Shown here one piece after another: positions 1 through 12,905 of a stretch of 64,000 bases of DNA. The stretch lies in contig CM041465.1 of the NCBI GenBank assembly GCA_023213395.1, positions 198,531,741 through 198,595,740 of the forward strand, written 5' to 3'. Source of the stretch: Cycas panzhihuaensis. Its lineage: Eukaryota; Cycadophyta. A program made the translations under genes and the position numbers. The notes beneath the pieces are model-generated. The model did not search any database and was not told the DNA's origin. It saw nothing but the letters and a program-made list of their open reading frames with translations. Positions within the stretch are counted from its first letter, which is position 1, and every line of letters starts with the position of its first letter.

Positions 1-2764
1 CTTAAAAAGAGGTGGATGACCATAAATGATGCTTACTCTAATGGCTAGATATCTAGGACTCTTATTAATTAAAGCTACAAACACCTAGTTATCTTATATT
101 AGCTTTAAGCAAAGAATCTAGTATCATTTGTTTTAGAGGCATAAGACTAGTATTCTTTATCAAAGCATATTAATCCCTCTTGTACAAAAGATGGATCTCA
201 TCAACTAATAACAAGGAAAGTAAAATCAAGGATGTAAGACTAGCCAATTTACTAAAACCAACTAAACCCTCCTAATCTTTGACCTAGTTTAGGATTAAGG
301 GGTGTGAAAAGAAACCAAATAAAACTATGGCTTAGCATTGAAATGTGATTTACAATTAAACTAGAAAGTACCTACTATCTAACTAGGGAGTTAAGCAATC
401 CAAAATTAATCATACAATTAACCAAATAACATGCATAAGTAGAAAAAATTTTGAAATAAGATGTTTACCTATAGTTATAATTAACTCTAACTTATGAGCT
501 AAAAATCATGAACTTTTTTCTTTTAAAGTAGGAAGAAAATGATATATAAATATTCAACCAACTAGTAGGATGATGAGGTGAAGTAGGAACATCTAAAAAT
601 CTTACTCTTTATTTAGGGATTAAGTTTTAGTTCAGATTTTGGCTCCACATTCTAATTAATACTATGTTTCACTACATAAATATATTAACTTAAAGATAAA
701 ATAATAATGATAAGGAATTAATAAGGAAAATGAAATTAAACTAACAATTTTCATTTAACCTAAATCCTAAATGAAAAGATCACACCTAAATAAACCTAAC
801 TATGGAATCAAATTTCAAATGAAAACACATTAGATTTATGGAAATTCTAGTAACATTTCTACTATACGTGGGGAATTTCCAACAAACCTGCAACCTAATC
901 AATCTAAAAGATGCCAAAAAGTGATTTAAAACTCAAATTTAAATAAAGTTATAAATATGAATTTCTTAAAAAGTTCAAGACTATAATGGCTATACTTAGG
1001 GACTTCTTGGGGGGGATATGAGGGTGTAAGAAATTCTATGAAGAAATAATGAGAAATTCTACAGAGAGGGAAGGAAGTCAATAATGAGAAAATAAGATAA
1101 AACCATGGAAAACATGATTGAAAATCAATGAAAATTTCAAAAAAATATAGTGATGGAGAGATCTTTATAAAAAACTAGCTAATAATTCTTAAATAGACAC
1201 AAAATCAATATCAACAATTTCTAAACAAACTATTAAAAACTATCCAAAGTAAAATTAAATCATAAATAGGTTTAATTGATAAGTCTAATAAGATTTTGAT
1301 AGCATAAGTTACATAAATTTTTCAAACCTAAAGCTATTAAAATTGACAAATTTATAAACAAAGAAAGTCCATAATTTTGGTAAAACTATAGGTCCCCATG
1401 ATTTTAGGGCCCAGAGTTTTGCATAAACTCACCTTAAAAATATTGAAATTTTTAATTAAGATCATTTAAAAAATTAGTTCTTTCATCAAATTATAGGATT
1501 TCATGGTGTAAAATAATGACACATAGAATGACATCATGTTAAATGGTAGCCAAACTCATGGCATGATAATTAAAGTTATAAGACTATCATGAAAACTTAC
1601 AACACACATAACTTTCTCATATAGTTTCCTTTTTCATCACATGGCTATATGTTTCCTACATACTCAAGGAGATCTATATAATGAAATATGTAAAATAATA
1701 TATTACATTCAAACTAAAGGTAAGAATTGGAAAAGAAAGTATAATATAACTAGAAATTACTCATGTTAATAAAAAACTGAGAGAAAAGTCAATAAAAGAT
1801 ATAATTAGAATGAAAGATGATCTACAAACATCTAAGGAAATAATGTAGGTATAAACTATGTATAAATTAATAAGAAAATTAGATGAAAATATGAGTAATA
1901 TTGACTATTCCATAGGACAAAGTTGGAGCTATTTTCATAATTGTATGTGTGAGTAATAATTCATTACTAGTAGTAGGTATAACAATACATATATCCATAT
2001 ATGTGTAACTAAAGTTGGATAAAGTAAATCATTCATAATTTTAGTAAATATAAAACAAATGAAACATGTATGACTACATCAAGGAGTCCTAACAACAAGT
2101 AAGTATTTGCACCCTTGGTGGTAAAAGCTAGCTGGATAAAGTGATGAAAGATAGTAATTACTGCCAGGATGGCATGTGACATCATCTCTTCTATGGTGAA
2201 CATGCTTAAAAGCCTATTTTAGTTATGTTGGGTAGTGATAAATTGATAGGTTTGGTTATTAAATAAAAATACAAGTGAGCTAAGAAAGGCTATAAAAGGG
2301 AATAACCCATCTTATACTTATCATAACATAGCCAAAAGTACTTTTATAACATAAACTAATATGCAATGGTAGATTGTTTAGTCAACTTCCTTTTTCTATA
2401 AAGATGGTAAATGATATGGAAAAGATGCACTGTACCCCTAAGGGATTGTAAACAAGTCCTATAAGATTAGTATGGGAAATTTGAGGATTAATTATGGAGA
2501 AAATGGTTAAGTGGTTATGCATCCTATGTTTGGAAAGAGTTTTTATAAGTGACTCAAAAAAAATACAAGTACACAGTGGTCATAATAGAATTTTAAGTCA
2601 AACATAATATATGAACAACCTACCTATGTAAATCCTAAAATCACTATAAGATACACCTAATCTAGACCCAATCTATTCATCGGTAAGTAGGGACAAGGTT
2701 ATTATATGACTTTCCCTAGGTGCTAAGATGATGCTATTACTCATTAGTTTTTAATGCTCATGCC
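1..2764. other. AT-rich flank, no gene recognised
   Basis: Both strands are full of stop codons and no stretch resembles a known protein family. I saw no LTR edge, tRNA or long tandem repeat. It is the left flank of the copia-1 insertion and probably old decayed transposon or intergenic DNA. Confidence 0.6.
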
Positions 2765-2769
2765 TTATT
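2765..2769. repeat. Target-site duplication of copia-1 (left copy)
   Basis: TTATT directly before the LTR start. The identical right copy is at 24427-24431. Confidence 0.85.
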
Positions 2770-3258
2770 TGTTAGATATGTTGAACACTTTGTAAGTGTT
2801 ACACAAGTATAAGCATTACACCCAAGCCCCTTTATGGGGGTCTGAGGGCCAATTGTAGGGCCTGGTTGGGAGGTTTAGAGCAGTGACCCCCATGCGGGGG
2901 TTCATGGGCAAGAACCCCCAAGAAATATTTTTGGGTGCCTTATGAGGATCTTTGTTGGCCCATGGTTTATGCCCATTGTATTGTAAAATTGCAAGGCAAT
3001 ATCTTGTAATATTGTGTCTATATATTCTTATGTAATGGCACATGTAATATATATAGTTGTGGATGAGTCAAGGAGAAGAGTTCAGGTTTATTTATCTCTA
3101 TAATTCTTTAGTTGTTACTCAGATTATTTAAAGTTCTATGCTTAGACTTGAATCTCCTGATGTTTTTTGTTGAGTACTTGATTTGTTTATGTTATTTATT
3201 CTTTGAATGGTTTAGAGTTCTATTATCGCATCGATTCTATAGTTATATTTTCTCTTCA
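2770..3258 (+). repeat. 5' LTR of copia-1
   Basis: Starts TGTTAGATATG and ends CTTCA. It aligns along its whole length with 23934-24426. A TATA-like TATATAT lies at 3019-3025 with an equivalent in the right LTR, a plausible core promoter. The U3 part holds several runs of G and C that stand out in the AT-rich surroundings. Confidence 0.93.
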
Positions 3259-3260
3259 TT

Positions 3261-3272
3261 TGGCATTAGAGC
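3261..3272 (+). promoter_or_regulatory. Primer-binding site of copia-1 (initiator Met tRNA)
   Basis: TGGCATTAGAGC, two bases after the LTR. It differs from the usual plant Ty1/copia site TGGTATCAGAGC by two transitions, fitting decay. Minus-strand DNA synthesis would be primed here. Confidence 0.85.
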
Positions 3273-3329
3273 TAAGGGTTTTAGTTCTGTAGGAAGCCAT
3301 TTGGTAAGTGAGAGCCTTGTACGGCGAAC

Positions 3330-6300
3330 ATGAGTATGAAGATCATGGAAAGCACTATAAAGATAGAGATTGAAAAGTTCAATGGCCAGAACTTTGAGCT
3401 GTGGAAGCTAAAGATGGAAGATATCTTCATCGAGAAGGATTAGTGGATCATTGTAGCAAGAACAAAGCCTACGACTATGTGTGATAAAGATTAGAAGAAG
3501 CTTAATCCAAAGATAATTAGTTCGATAAGGTTATACCTTTCAGATATGGTATTGTTAAATGTTGCCATAGAGCCTATGGCCAAATATCTATAGAGAAAGT
3601 TAGAGGCTTTGTATCAAACAAAGTCCTTGGTTAATAAGCTGTTTCTTTGGAAAAAGTTGTATTCACTCAGGATGAGTTATGGAGATACAATTGTAGATCA
3701 TCTTACTAAATTTAACACTGTAGTAAGATAGATTATTTCAGTTGGGATAACAATATATGAAGAAGACAAGTGTATTACCCTATTATGTTTGCTTCCTAAT
3801 TCTTGGGATAATCTTGTGATGATGATTAGCAGCATGACTGCTACTATCCTAAATTTTGATAATGTTGTTGTTGCTCTACTATCATAAGAGACAAGGTGAA
3901 AATATTCTAAGGAATATTTGAAAGAAGCATTAGCAATTGGATCACGACCAATAAAGGCCTAGGAACAGATGACTAAAATCTAGAGGAAAATCCAAATCTC
4001 TAGATATAGGACCTTTGGTGTGTTGGTGATGTGGTAAGGCTAGCCATATGAAGAGCCAGTGTCAAGCCAAGGTTCACAAGAGAAAGTCACCTAAAGCTAC
4101 TTCTTCCAAGGTAATAAAAGCCTTTGATGAAGTTGATGGTGATGTCTATTTGGCAACCTCAAGTAAGTTGTCAAATGTTGAGTCTTGGTTAATTGAATCT
4201 AGTGTTTTGCTTCATGTTACTCCCCATAGGGACTAGTTTTATGAATACCTAAGGATTGATGGAGATGAAGTATTTCTTAGGGATCATTACCCATATAAAA
4301 TTGTGGGTCATGGAAGAATAAAGGTTCGATTTGGGGATGGAAGGGTTAAAACTATCTCCGATGTGAGTCATATTCTTGGTTTGGCTATGAGTCTATTATC
4401 TATCAGCCAATTGGGTGATGCAGAAATAGAAGTGATCTTCAATAAAGATAATTATAAAAAGGTTTGAGAGGTGTTGGTGTTAGTAAGAGGGGTCTGATTT
4501 GGAACACTTTACAAGCTTGATGCAAGTACAATATGTGTTGGAAGTTACAGTTCAACTATTATAGAAAGTAGTAATAATAAAGATGGGACTCAAATATCAC
4601 TAACTGGTAAAACTATGATGTGGAATCAGAGATTAGGCCATATTAGAGAGAAACGCCTCCATGATTTATTCTCTAAAGGTATGGCAGAAGACATCTCTAG
4701 AATGAATGGCTCCTTTAATTTTGATTTCAATGAGCATTATGTGTATGGCAAACAGAATCAAGTTAGTTTTTCTTCAAGCTTAAAGAGAGTAAAGGGTATT
4801 CTATAATTGGTACATAGTGATGTTTTTGTACCTATTGATGTACCCTCATTAGGTGGGTCTAAATACTTTGTCTCATTCATAGATGATTTCTCAAGAAAGG
4901 CATGGTTGTACTTTCTCAAACAAAAATTTGAAGTCTTCAGTAAATTTAAAGAATTTAAGGCCTTAGTCGAGAATCAAAGTGATAGGTGAATCAAGGTACT
5001 CAAGACTGATAATGGAGGTGTGTTTTGCATAAAGGAGTCTGAGCAATTCTGTAAGTAGTCTAGAATAGCAAGGTAAAAGACAATTCTCTATATGCCATAA
5101 CAAAATGGAGTTGCTGAAAGTATGAGTATGACCTTACTGGAGAGATCAAGGAGTATGCTTAATGCTACTAGATTAGAGAAGAAATTTTAGATAAAGGCTA
5201 TGATGACTGTAAGCTACCTGATAAACAGATCACCAATAACTACCTTAGTGTACAAAACACCTAAAGAAGTGTAGTCTACTAAGAAACCATCTCTTAGTCA
5301 TCTTAGTATTTTTGGTTATAAAGCTTTTGTAAGTTTGATTTTAAAGCATAAAATACTATTTTCATTAGCTGTGGTGATGGTGTTAAAGGATATAAGCTTT
5401 ATAACCTTGAAACATAAAAGGTTATGTATAGTCATGATGTTATCATTAGAGAGGAGTTTAAGTCTCTAAAGAAGGATGAAAAACCAAAGGAGAAACACTC
5501 TAAGAAGGTATAATTTAAAGTGAGAGATAAAGATTCTACATCAGAATATGAGTTAGCTGAAGAGGAAGAATGAGCTGAAGAGGTAGCTCAACCTCAAGAA
5601 CCCCACATCTTGAGAAGATCAAATCATGAGAGAAGATAACTTGATAGGTATATTGCTAAAGACTTTTGTCACTCCTATTTTATTTTATCTACTACAGATA
5701 ATGATCTAGGTAGTATTCGGGAGGCTCTACAGTCAAAAGAGAGCCAACTCTAGATGAAGGCCATGTAAGAAGAAATGATGGCCTTAGACAAAAATAATAT
5801 GTGGGATTTAGTGGACCTACCTAATAGCAAAAAAGAACTTGGTAGCAAAGGGCTATTCCTAAGTCAATGGAATAGATTTTGGTGATGTATTTTCTCCTAT
5901 TGCAAATGTTTCTTCAATTTGATTTTTATTAGTTGTAGTAGCTGCCTATGATCTTAAGGTGGATCAAATGGATGTGAAGACTATATTTATTTATGGTGAC
6001 CTGAAGAAAGAAATTTATATATTATAACCTAAAGGGTTTGAAGTTTAAAGAAAAGAGAATATAGTGTACAGGTTGAAGAAGTTATTATACAGCTCAAAAC
6101 AGTCACCAAGGATATGGTATCAAAATTTTAATTCACATATGTTGGCAAATAGATTTATGAATAGCAAAGTAAATCATTGTGTTTATTATAAGCATGTTGA
6201 TGATTATTTTATTATTTTGGCTTTACATGTTGATGAAATACTTTTAATTGGTAACAATAAAGGAATGAACCAACTTGTGAAAGACCAACTAGCATCTTAC

Positions 6301-7053
6301 TTTAAGATGAATGACCTTAGTACTGCACATTTTATTTTAGGCCTTGAGATTGAAAGGAATAGGAGAAATAGGAAGATTTGAGCTTAGCCAAAGATTGTAC
6401 ATTAAGACAATATTGCAACGATTTAGGTTGCAGGATAGTAAACCAGTTAATGTTCCTTTTCCTATTGGTTTAAAACTATTAGTTGAACAGTACTCAAAGA
6501 CTCACCAAGAAGTTGAAGACATAGCATTTGTCCCTTATGCTAGTGATGTTGGTAGCCTGATATATGTGATGGTTTGTACTCGACCAGACATTACCCATGC
6601 AGTGGGAGTAGTTAGCAGGTATATGTTAAACCCAAGCAGGAACATTAGGTGGTTGTGAAAAGGATTTTTAGGTATCTACATGGTATATTAGACTATGGAT
6701 TTTTCTATCAAGGAGATCCCATAGAGAGTAGAATAATGAACCTAAGAGGTTTTGTTGATGCTAACTGGGCTGGAGATTTTAACAGCAGAAGATCTACAAG
6801 TGGGTATGCTTTTACCTTTTATGGTGGCACAGTCAGTTGGATGAGTAAAAGACAGTAAGTTGTGGTACTTTCTAGGACAGAAGCTGAGTATATGGTAGCT
6901 ACTCATATATGCAAGGAAGTAGTTTGGTTACAAAGATTATGCACAGATATTGACTTTAAGTAGGATGCTATGAGGATAGATTGTGATAGTCAAAGTATAA
7001 TCTACCTAGCAAAGAATCTTATTTATCATGCTCAGCCAAAGCATATTAATGTG
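3330..7053 (+). pseudogene. copia-1 Gag-Pol polyprotein, main part (decayed)
   Basis: Begins with ATG at 3330, followed by a UBN2/Gag-type region (KFNGQNFELWKLKMEDIF). A CCHC zinc knuckle lies at 4021-4062 with one TGA inside. The protease motif near 4185-4215 reads WLIESSVLLHVTP, where DSG has become ESS. The pre-integrase domain is at about 4612-4800. The integrase core keeps its three acidic residues: D near 4818, D in KTDNGG near 5005, E in NGVAES near 5110. RT covers about 5850-6400 and its YVDD motif reads HVDEIL near 6225. RNase H begins near 6650 and is cut at 7053 by gypsy-1. Many TAG, TAA and TGA codons stand where CAG, CAA, CGA or TGG are expected, plus frameshifts. Non-functional. 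Confidence 0.9.
7049..7053. repeat. Target-site duplication of gypsy-1 (left copy)
   Basis: ATGTG, repeated exactly at 23722-23726. It lies inside the copia-1 RNase H coding sequence. Confidence 0.88.
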
Positions 7054-9634
7054 TGAAGCACTGGCTGCGGGGCAATGTCCCTACGTCTAACAAAAGGATA
7101 TAAGAATACATTATGCCAACTAAGCTAGGTAGCGAGGACCTCACCTCATGAGGCATCCATGTCTTGGGAGGCGGATTCGGGGGCTGCAAGGTGCCTGGTT
7201 GCTTCCAGGTAGCCGTGCAAAGCAAGGCCTTCCTACCCTTCGGATGGCCGAGAAGGAGAGAGAATGCCTTGCACGTTGCGTCTTCTCAAGGCAATGAGAA
7301 GGCAACGAATAGAACGGCAACTAACTAATGTGCAGGCAAACCCAAGAAAGGGTGCAATGGGGATAACTTAAATGTAGTGCAAGCAAGCTAACTACGCTAT
7401 GCTATGCTAGCTAAAACAAGAAACGATGTAAAAATGAATGCACTTTTCTTTTTTTCTTTATATTCTTTTACAATTTCCTAACTACTCTGGCAAATGCATG
7501 AAAGGTAATAATGTAAAAGGGGATATGTGAGAAACAAGGGGAATACCTGGATCCAGCGCCTGAATGGACTGCAGCTCGTTTCTCTAAGTCTCGCTCCCTT
7601 TCTACTCCGTTTGTTGTGCATGCGATGCCGATCGGTGGTAGTTGCCGGAAGTGGTAGAAGAGGGGTTTACTTACCTCCCCTTAAGTATGCAAAAGCAAAT
7701 AAACGGAAAGAAACGAAAAGCTCGAAACCCAAAAAAGAAATATACTATACGGGGAACTAACCTGTAATGGGTTCATCCCACGTGTCACCTCACCAATGCA
7801 TGGTCCTGCAAACGGGTGAGAAGAACACCTTCCTCTCAGAAGAGAGGCCACGAAATATACCAAAAAATATATATACTGAAATCAAATGGAACTAAGATCT
7901 ATGCTAAGCATCGAAATATAACCTAATAAAATAACAACATGTAAGAAATACTCTCACCACCATATGCCACGAAGACACTCAAAAGAGAAAGGAGTATAGC
8001 CTCGGGATGGCTAACTCACCCACGGGAGATCTCCACGGGACTCAGGAAAGAGAAACTAATTGACGACTAAGTAGTGAAGTAACAAACTATAACATGGAAA
8101 AGAATAACAGAAAAAACTAAGGCTTACGTAGGGCCCAATACCAACAAGTGAGACTTCTGGTAATGACGTAGTGACGGGTTGCCTATGCTAGCCTGAACAC
8201 CCTAACCAAATTCCCTAAACTCCCTTAGCCTGTTCCCTAAGAAAGCGCTGATGGCAAAGGGAAAGAGGACAAGGGACGCAACCCTTAGGGAGAAGGACAA
8301 CAATGGGGGACGTAACCCTGCCTACCTCCCTCAAATCCTCGTGAGTTACTCCTTTGCACCGGCTAACCAAGGAAGGGGTAAAAGAAATGGTTTAAGGAAA
8401 ACAGTGAGGCCTCAAAGAAACAATGGGAGGATATTCCTAATCTAGTGCAACACTATGAGGAAAATTGGCTAACTAGGATCTCATTCATTAACAAACAAAA
8501 GAAATAGGAATAAAAGGAATTGCAAGTAAAAATAAGAAATACCTTGTAAGAAGAAGATCAAGCATGAAGTTTGCTGCTAAAAAACAACAACAATAACCAA
8601 CGTGTGAAGATTGATCATGAGAGGTTCTTGCAAGAGTGAAAATATAGAAAACTCCTTGCAAACTTGGAGCCTTGGAAGTGGGCTCTTTGGGAAGCTTTTG
8701 AGTGAAAATGTCCTTTGGGACCTTGAGCACCTGCAAAAAGAGATGGAGCTTGCTGTGGAGAGCTGTAGGGGCTAGCAATGGCCCTGTAAGTCCAGCTGGT
8801 AGCAAACCTTTCCTCCTTTGTCCAGTTGTTGTGTATGTAGATTGTCTTTTTCTGTGTGTTTTCTTGTTGAAAAGTCAGAAAATTTTCCAAGAGATTTGAA
8901 AAATGACCAAAAGATCTGAAAAATGGGGAGCAAAATCCCCTTTATCCCCCATGTTCACAGCAGTTGAACATTGGGGATGTCAGGGTGACTTGAATCAATC
9001 AACACCACGTGGCAGTTCTGCAAAAAAAAAGGGAAACTATCGCGTGGTTCTCTTTTTCTTAAATTTCAAACAGTCGTACCGCAGTAAACTATGTGGTACT
9101 ATAGCAAAGACTGCGGTACCACTAAGTTTACAGCGGTATCAGGATGGAAACAAAAAAAGAGAAAAAGAAGCAGAAATATAAGGTTTTGAAGCAAAAATCA
9201 AGGCTAAGCATAAGCTGGAGCAGCTAGGGGAATGCCCAGGTAATGGGTAGGTACCCAAAACAATGAAAAAAGTCCTAACTAAGGATTAAATCAGGCTTAG
9301 GAAGGACTGTAACATAAGCGACATGTTGTAACGGGAGCAAATAAGACCGACTGGAACATCCCGAGAGACCGTGGAGACAACGTGGGTGGCTATGCACCAT
9401 ACGGGGTGTAGCATTCGCTGCGAAATGCCCCTACTATGAGTCGTCATAGGCTGATGGTATGCCATAAGCACATGCATTATGAGCAAGTAGAAAAGTAATA
9501 CGTGCAGGCAGGTATATGTCAAGCAACCTACTCTAAATAACCTCAATCAAGCATGGGCAAGAAAAGGTAAGAAAGTATACCTAAACAAACCTGCGTCGAT
9601 GCGTCTCGAGTCCATTCCCAGTAGATGGGAAACA
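7054..9634 (-). repeat. 3' LTR of gypsy-1
   Basis: Aligns end to end with 21142-23721. It contains imperfect palindromes built on GCGGTACC between 9076 and 9140. Short ORFs inside it have counterparts at the same places in the other LTR but no recognisable product, and I treat them as non-coding. Confidence 0.93.
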
Positions 9635-9649
9635 CTGCCCCCTTGGCAG
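9635..9649 (-). promoter_or_regulatory. Polypurine tract of gypsy-1
   Basis: On the minus strand it reads CTGCCAAGGGGGCAG directly before the LTR start TGTTTCC. This confirms that the left LTR is the 3' LTR. Confidence 0.82.
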
Positions 9650-9994
9650 TAGAGCCTCACTGCTCAGAAGCATAACGTGATGGCGAATGTTGGCAATCAA
9701 AGATATGAGTAGCATATGCATATATATATATAAAAGTAATAAAGAGCAACAAGTGGGCCAAGGGCATAGGCGAGTGTCATGGCAGAACGCGTGGACAAGG
9801 GAGACGGAGATGAGGACAACATAGGGGCTACCTACACGTCATCTAAACACCAACCTGTAAATAAGATAAGCAAGTAAAAGGGGATGCCCCCATCACCAAA
9901 GTGTAACGTGAAGTAGGAGGGTATCCAGTAAATAGAGTAAGCACATCTAACCAACAACAATGACAGACTTGGGCACAGGCTAGCCAGGCAAGCC
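9650..9994. other. Spacer between polypurine tract and RNase H ORF
   Basis: No gene seen. A short (TA)n run lies near 9718-9734. Confidence 0.5.
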
Positions 9995-10417
9995 TCAGGG
10001 GTGGTTGTCTAGAAGAGGGAGGCGACGGTCAAGGATGAGGCGGACGAGGCTATCGGCCTCAGCATTGAGGTGCCTAGGGATATGCTGAATATCCACCGAC
10101 GAGAAACAAGCTAGAAGAGACCTGGCAGCAGACGCGAGGGTTCTTAGGTGAGGGCATCGCACCTAGTAGACCTAGGTGAGATAGGACACCATTACCTGGG
10201 AATCACAAAATAACACAATGGACCCGTGATGGAAACGGAGAGCATCGGTAAGGGCTTCAACAACGGCAGTGTACTCGACTTCGTTATTGGTAACCTCAGG
10301 AAGAAAGACCCCGGAACGCAAGAAATCATGTTCGAAGGAGCTGCGAAGAATCCACGCAGCGGCAGAAGGTCCAGAGTTATCGTGACTTCCACCATCAGTA
10401 AAAATGAGAAGGGACAT
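9995..10417 (-). pseudogene. Archaeal-type RNase H (aRNH) downstream of integrase, gypsy-1
   Basis: A separate ORF of about 140 codons starting MSLLIFTDGGSHDN. It would degrade RNA in RNA-DNA hybrids, adding to the ordinary RNase H of the pol gene. The four expected acidic residues are present: D in FTDGG, E in TNNEVEY, D in FCDSQ and D in NAEADSL near the end. The domain is interrupted by two TAG codons after VSYLT (near 10171 and 10162), each one change from CAG, and then reads on to a TGA at 9995-9997. The same frame is open upstream to 10624 behind a single TAG, so a longer N-terminus is possible, but gypsy-2 keeps a Met at the same place, which favours this start. The domain is absent from its usual place between the pol RNase H and integrase. 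Confidence 0.85.
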
Positions 10418-10944
10418 GCCTGAATACTAATCTCTGGTAGCAAACAAATAGCAATGAAAGTAAAAGAAAGACTCGAATGGCAAGGAAAAATGTAGCCAAG
10501 AAGGGTAGGAGGACCTAGCAATGAGGTTACCTGAGAATGAAAGCAAGCAATCCGGCCATTGACTAAGAGTGGACGGAGAAAAGACGCCCTGGAGTGCCAA
10601 AGGTTGCTTTGGGAAGTAAAACATGCCCCCAGATGGGGGAGCATTCCCTTTGGAGACCCCAGCAGCGAGAAAGGGCTACGAAAACGAGTCCAGGGCGATG
10701 AAATGAGCTAAACAAGTATAAACTCAAGCATGCACAGGAGTAGCATGTAAAACGATGCAGAAGGGACCTGGCAAAAGTGCGATAATGAGGCGCCATAAAT
10801 GCCCTTGCAAGGGAGGGCAAAAAGGGCATCAATAGAGCACAATGGGCGATAGGGCCAGAAGGCAAAGGCTACCAGGAAAATGAGATGGTCCCAATGACTG
10901 TCGCGAGGTCAGAGATGGAAGAAATGCCCGACGGGGCCCCCGCC
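10418..10944. other. Spacer upstream of aRNH and of the PMD promoter
   Basis: It lies between two divergently oriented genes. A 65-codon minus-strand ORF (10427-10624) shares frame with aRNH but resembles no family I know. Confidence 0.4.
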
Positions 10945-10951
10945 TATATAA
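10945..10951 (+). promoter_or_regulatory. Candidate TATA box of the antisense PMD gene
   Basis: TATATAA within CGCCTATATAAGG on the + strand, in otherwise GC-rich sequence, about 165 bp upstream of the proposed start codon. Its orientation fits the PMD gene, opposite to the retrotransposon. Confidence 0.5.
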
Positions 10952-11390
10952 GGAAAACGAATGAAAATTGGATTCATTTTCACCGGCTCTCGTACGAAAC
11001 CAGAGCCACTCCCTTATGACGCGGAGTATTACTTGACTTCGGAGGCACGCAGGAGACAATCCGACCGTTGGATCTGAGCATAGCGACAACCGTTACGACT
11101 AGCGAGATGAGATGGCAACGGTCATGCCAGACCCAGTGAGTGGATCTTACAAAACCTTCCCCATTTTAAAGTTCAAAGTTTAATGCTTTTTAACTAATTT
11201 TTATGCATTTATATGCCCCTTATGGGCAATTGGATGCCTCTTGGAGTCTGAATTGGACCCAGAAAGAGGCGGGGACCTGGGCATTAGGGAGCCCTGGTCC
11301 TGGTGAGCCCCACGGGGGTCCACCACAAAAAATTTTAGGATTTTCTAGGCTAAAACCCCCCCTTTTAGAGGGGTTGCCATTTGTATCACA

Positions 11391-11418
11391 GCCAAGATCG
11401 CGGCACCGCGATCTTGGC
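11391..11418. repeat. Perfect inverted repeat, 13-bp arms
   Basis: Arms GCCAAGATCGCGG and its exact complement, separated by CA. It lies in the proposed PMD intron 1. Confidence 0.9.
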
Positions 11419-11442
11419 AGCGATCGCCATGGGACCTGCTCT

Positions 11443-11466
11443 AAATTTAGCGGTACTGCTAAATTT
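11443..11466. repeat. Inverted repeat around GGTACT
   Basis: Nine-base arms AAATTTAGC and GCTAAATTT around GGTACT, one base short of a 24-bp palindrome. Confidence 0.85.
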
Positions 11467-12832
11467 GGGGTGGTATGCAGGCAGAAAACTAGAAAGAATC
11501 TAAAAGAGGGGCCAAACAGCCCCCAAAATCAGAAAGGAAAATCAGAAAGAGACCTAGGAGCCTAGATGACCGCTAAGAGGCTGACCTTGACTGACTTTTG
11601 ATGATTGCAGGCAGTTATCGCGGTGGATAACTGCGAGAACATCGGCATGTCGATACTGAGCTACATGGAGATGGCGTCCCAAGAGGACAAGATGACTCTG
11701 AAGAGGTGTGGCCTATACAAGGCCCTCAAGACCCCCCAATTCGCGTCAGACCAGAGGCTTCTGGTTGACATCGTGTCGCACTGGAACAGGAGGAGGCATG
11801 TGTTTCACCTGCCTCAAATAGCTGATGTCATGGTTACCCTAGGAGACATCAGGCGAATTCTGGGGGTTCCAGCGACAGGGAGGCTAGTGAGGCTGGGAGC
11901 ACTGCCTAACACCGAGGCAAAGACATGTGGAGGTGGCCAGTTCCTCACTGTGGACCGGTGGGGAGCAGGGGAGCCCTCCGGGACTATGCTCATGTCTAGG
12001 ATTCATCGGGTGAGGAAGTTGATCGTACTATGCATTCTATTCCGGATTTCCTGGAAACAGAACTACAGGAAAATCCCCGAAGGTTGGGTGGATGCAACGC
12101 GCCGGTGCGAGTTCAGCGAGAGGATGGATTGGGCTACTCTAGTTGCGACGAACCTCGTCGCCCAGCTAGACACCATCTGGAGGTCTGGCAGAGGAGGATT
12201 CTCTTACAACACGCTATTGCAGTGCTGGTTCTTTGACCATTTTACGGCAGTGGCACTAGCAGGGGGGCCATACCCCATAGCAAAGTGGGCCTCGATGGTC
12301 CACAAATAGTAGACGCGACTTCGGGGAACAGAGGATCAGGCGCATGTCCGTCGGTCAGTCGATGCGACGTCACTCAACCTGCTTACTCTAATAGACTGTA
12401 CAACAGAGCCATACAGAGCAGTGAGGTGGGAGAGTGACGATGGGGTGGATGGAGCAAGAGCACCCATCGATGATGATGACGACGACCACAGCGACGGCGA
12501 TAGCGGTAATGACAGTGATGATGGGGGAGATGGGGCTGGCCCATCACGACTGGGAGAGGCGGTGTCCATCACGGTCGAAGAGGAGTGAAGACCATTCAGG
12601 ACTGCCGGAGGAGGGGCAGACCCATCAGGAGCCGCTAAGGCGAGCAGGGTGCCAGAGAACAGGGGTCGCAGACTACGGATTGTGAGGAGATCCGGAGAGG
12701 CGAGGGTTGAGCCAATCCCTACTAGGAGCAAGGTTGAGGCAGAGGAGGTACCTGAGGATGAGGTACCTGCAGCTAGCGGAGGGCCAAGAGATGAGGATGT
12801 CGCTCGAGCAGAGGAGTCAACGGCCATGACAG

Positions 12833-12905
12833 GTGAGACCTAACCATTCCCTTAGTCGTTTGACATCTAGATAGACACTTAATTTTATTTTATTATCGTA
12901 TGCAG
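12833..12905 (+). other. Proposed intron 2 of the PMD gene (73 nt)
   Basis: Donor ACAG/GTGAGA, a T-rich tract, acceptor TATGCAG. Removal joins two open stretches in the same frame, while the intron itself has an in-frame TAA. Confidence 0.65.

Larger units (their letters stand above)
11136..11610 (+). other. Proposed intron 1 of the PMD gene
   Basis: Donor CCA/GTGAGT, acceptor ATTGCAG/GC, both in phase 0. It holds two near-perfect palindromes (11391-11418, 11443-11466). A 120-codon ORF at 11203-11565 shows no family resemblance and is read as intronic. Confidence 0.45.

Noticed and set aside
8251-9181. Several ORFs of 64-105 codons on both strands, with near copies at 22338-23268
   Set aside because: They lie inside the two gypsy-1 LTRs, so their duplication is explained by LTR identity. 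No protein family resemblance.
10192-10644. 150-codon minus-strand ORF overlapping the RNase H
   Set aside because: Out of frame with the aRNH domain and without family resemblance.
11203-11565. 120-codon + strand ORF before the PMD exon
   Set aside because: Low-complexity P/G-rich translation without family resemblance. It fits better as intron sequence containing palindromes.
12336-12827. 163-codon minus-strand ORF rich in S and L
   Set aside because: A shadow of the acidic D/G/S-rich PMD linker on the opposite strand.
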